Shown piece after piece: positions 6,089 to 7,808 of a DNA stretch of 7,808 nucleotides. The number at the start of each line of letters is the position of its first letter. The stretch's first letter is position 1. The position numbers and the translations under genes are program-made. The stretch spans positions 1 through 7,808 of the forward strand of contig CALLZA010000540.1 in NCBI GenBank assembly GCA_937858165.1, given 5' to 3'. Under the pieces are notes generated by a model. It did no database searches. It was given only the letters and a program-made list of their open reading frames with translations, and was not told the DNA's origin. This stretch comes from an uncultured Ardenticatenia bacterium (GTDB taxonomy: Bacteria; Chloroflexota; Anaerolineae; Promineifilales; Promineifilaceae).

Positions 6089-7617
6089 TTAACTGGCGAC
6101 CAGCACCGCCCCCGACCAGCGGCGCAAGACGGCGACAATGGTCTCATCAAGGCGCGGGTGGCGGTGCTGGCCGTGGCCCGGCCCGGGGCCGGGCAAGATG
6201 ATCAAGTCAGCGGTGACCTCGCTGCCCGCGGTGATGATCGCTTCGGGCAAGGCCGACGTTGCCCGTACCGGCTCCAGAAAGTGGGCGCTGACTTCGTGCA
6301 GCGTTAGATAGTCGTCGACGCGCGCCGTTAGCGCGGCCGTGTTGCGCCCGTTGCTGATGGGCAGCACGACCAGCGCCGCCTGCCAGCGCTCGGCCACATA
6401 GGCGGCCAGGAAGACCGCTTCGTCCAGGTGGCGACGCGTGTCATGCACCACCAGGGCGCGCTGTGGGACGGGCGGGGCATCGTTCTCGGCCATGAACAGG
6501 ATCGGGCGGTGGGCCTGTTTCAGGATACGTTGCGCCTCGGCTGTGGGCCCGGGCTTATCGGCCGAGGCGCGGTTGAAGCCGCGGTCGAGAACGACCAGGT
6601 CGTTGAGATAAGCCAATTCGATGGTCCGTTGCGTCGGCTCGCCGCGCTCTATATCGAGCCGGGCCACCAGCCCGCGCTCTTGCCGCTCCCGTTCCAGGCG
6701 CGCCCGCAACTCGCGCAGCGCGTCCGATTCCGCCGGCGCACTGCCGACGACCAGCGCGCATAACTGCGCCCCTTCGGTCACCGATAGGCGCGCCGCCCGC
6801 TCTAGCGCCGGGCCGAGCGCAGCGGCGTCCATTCTGTCGAGAGCGAGCGGGAGCAGAATGTTGGCGAACAGGTGATCGGAGTAGCGGGCCACCAGGCGCT
6901 CGCCCGCCCAGGAGACGGCCGGCACAGCCGGTCGATCCGGGACAACCAGTTGCGTCAGGCGGCGCAGGGGCGACGGCTGGCGGGTCGAGGCGCGTTCGCT
7001 GGCCTGGGCCTTGGGCAACAAGCGGGCCACGGCCACTTCGGGGCTGATCTGCCAGCCCAGCTCGTGCTCCAGTTCGGCGCGATGACGCGCCAGCCAGACG
7101 AAGAAGTCGGTTTCCGTGCGGCCGGGGAAGTAGCGCAGGACGCCCTGTTCGCGAATCGCCTCGACCAGGGGCAGATAAGCCGCGTCGTACCAGCCCGCAG
7201 CGGCCTCGTCGAAGGGTAGTTCACTGCCGTTCTCGCTCTCCAACCGGTAACGAAAGGCCTCGATGTGGTTCTCCAGGTGGTGATACTGGCCGGGCACACT
7301 GACGCGCATGTCCATGCCCGCACGGGTGATGTCGAGGCGCGTCTGCTCCAGAAAAGCGGCATATTCGGCGGCCACGATGAGATCGTCGGGCCGCGCGCCG
7401 ACCGGCAGCGGGACGCGGGTACGCACTTCGGTGATGTAGGCGTCGATGTACACCACCCCCTGCCGGCGGGCGATGCTGACACGGTGGTTGCCGTCGAGCA
7501 CGAAGTAGCTATCGCCGATCTTGTAGACCTCTATCGGCGGCAGGTCACCGACGACCGGCGCGGCCGCACCCACCGACACCCAGCGCTCTTCGTCCACCTG
7601 GCTGCGCGGCAGGAAGG
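6089..7617 (-). CDS. ParB/sulfiredoxin-like plus tandem universal-stress fusion protein, 5'-truncated
   Basis: The 5' end of this gene is cut by the adapter. The first full codon is at 7615, and the frame reads FLPRSQVDEERW before a GTG at 7597 that is probably internal, not a start. Residue numbers here count from that GTG (502 residues). The N-terminal part (about 18..62) contains LDGNHRVSIARRQG, the DGNHR motif of ParB/sulfiredoxin-like nucleotide-binding folds. A helical, tryptophan- and aromatic-rich middle region (about 75..195) includes TETDFFVWLARHR (161..173). The C-terminal half looks like two degenerate universal-stress domains: about 242..370, starting ANILLPLALD and ending HRPILFMAE, and about 379..501, starting RALVVHD and ending SGAVLVAS. 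The second keeps a Gly-rich GPGPGHG loop, a loose version of the ATP-binding motif. I infer a cytoplasmic nucleotide-sensing or regulatory protein. It is followed by the P2-type ATPase after 29 bp, which suggests co-transcription and perhaps control of ion transport. Its exact function is not known to me. Confidence 0.78.
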
Positions 7618-7683
7618 CTGTCTCTTATACACATCTCCGAGCCCACGAGACCGTACTAGATCTCGTATGCCGTCTTCTGCTTG
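7618..7683. other. Untrimmed Nextera/P7 adapter, right end
   Basis: Positions 7618..7636 are CTGTCTCTTATACACATCT, the Tn5 mosaic end. Positions 7637..7651 are the rest of the Nextera read-2 site, 7652..7659 the index CGTACTAG, and 7660..7683 the P7 end. The block is the exact reverse complement of 199..264. Genomic sequence ends at 7617. The plus-strand open frame that crosses into it gains an adapter-derived tail starting LLYTSPSPRD. Confidence 0.99.
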
Positions 7684-7808
7684 AAAAAAAAAAAACTAAA
7701 GATACACATGACCTAACATCACAGCACGTCTAAAACACAAAAACATCCCTACCTCGCCGAAAAAACCACAACTCTGCCAAATACAATCACGTCACGTCCA
7801 TATACCAA
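7684..7808. other. Poly-A and read-through noise after the right adapter
   Basis: Twelve A residues (7684..7695) follow the P7 end directly. AT-rich, A- and C-dominated sequence without frame or pattern follows. The composition is sharply different from the insert. This is what sequencing chemistry produces beyond the end of a molecule, and I see no gene or site in it. Confidence 0.92.

Noticed and set aside
6089..7617. Genuine ParB chromosome-partition protein
   Set aside because: Only the DGNHR-type motif is shared; there is no visible helix-turn-helix DNA-binding region or ParA neighbour, and the rest looks like universal-stress domains.
199..7683. Composite Tn5-like transposon bounded by mosaic ends
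   Set aside because: The mosaic ends sit in synthetic adapters with an index and P7 sequence, and no transposase gene is present.
7265..7684. Plus-strand open frame of 139 codons ending LLYTSPSPRDRTRSRMPSSA
   Set aside because: It runs antisense to the ParB/universal-stress gene and ends in adapter sequence.

Overview
The window is a short metagenome-type contig. About 7.35 kb of real bacterial DNA (265..7617) is capped at both ends by untrimmed Illumina/Nextera library sequence. The two caps (199..264 and 7618..7683) are exact reverse complements. Each holds the P7 flow-cell sequence, one i7 index and the Tn5 mosaic end. Outside them (1..198 and 7684..7808) lies homopolymer and noise from reads that ran past the end of the library molecule. 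Nothing outside 265..7617 should be read as biology, and the terminal inverted repeat is not a transposon.

The insert is GC-rich, densely coding and carries several dispersed palindromic repeats. The gene content is a LiaF-like membrane protein, a Nudix hydrolase, a tandem hotdog thioesterase, a P2-type cation ATPase and a ParB-like/universal-stress fusion protein. Together with the style of the repeats this suggests a Chloroflexota bacterium (Anaerolineae or a relative), but that is an inference from family resemblance. No rRNA, tRNA, CRISPR array, integrase or transposase gene is visible.

The left half (280..3212) has four plus-strand genes: the LiaF-like protein, the Nudix hydrolase, an unrecognised 259-aa protein whose GTG start overlaps the Nudix stop, and a two-domain hotdog thioesterase. 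The unrecognised protein has repeat-derived sequence at both ends: an in-frame GC-rich palindromic repeat near the N-terminus, and a stop codon inside the left arm of a second, roughly 105-bp hairpin repeat that fills the gap to the thioesterase.

The right half (3312..7617) runs on the minus strand: a 5'-truncated gene for a ParB-like plus tandem universal-stress-protein fusion, then 29 bp later a complete 915-aa P2-type ATPase with a strong ribosome binding site. These two probably form an operon linking ion transport to a stress or nucleotide-sensing protein. The two halves converge at 3213..3311. There, two stem-loops share the same CACTT-TCTG-AAGTG core but have different outer stems, and they probably serve as the two-way transcription end. 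No clear new defence or mobile system is present. The most unusual points are the repeat-bounded gene, the twin hairpins, and the fusion protein with its ATPase partner.
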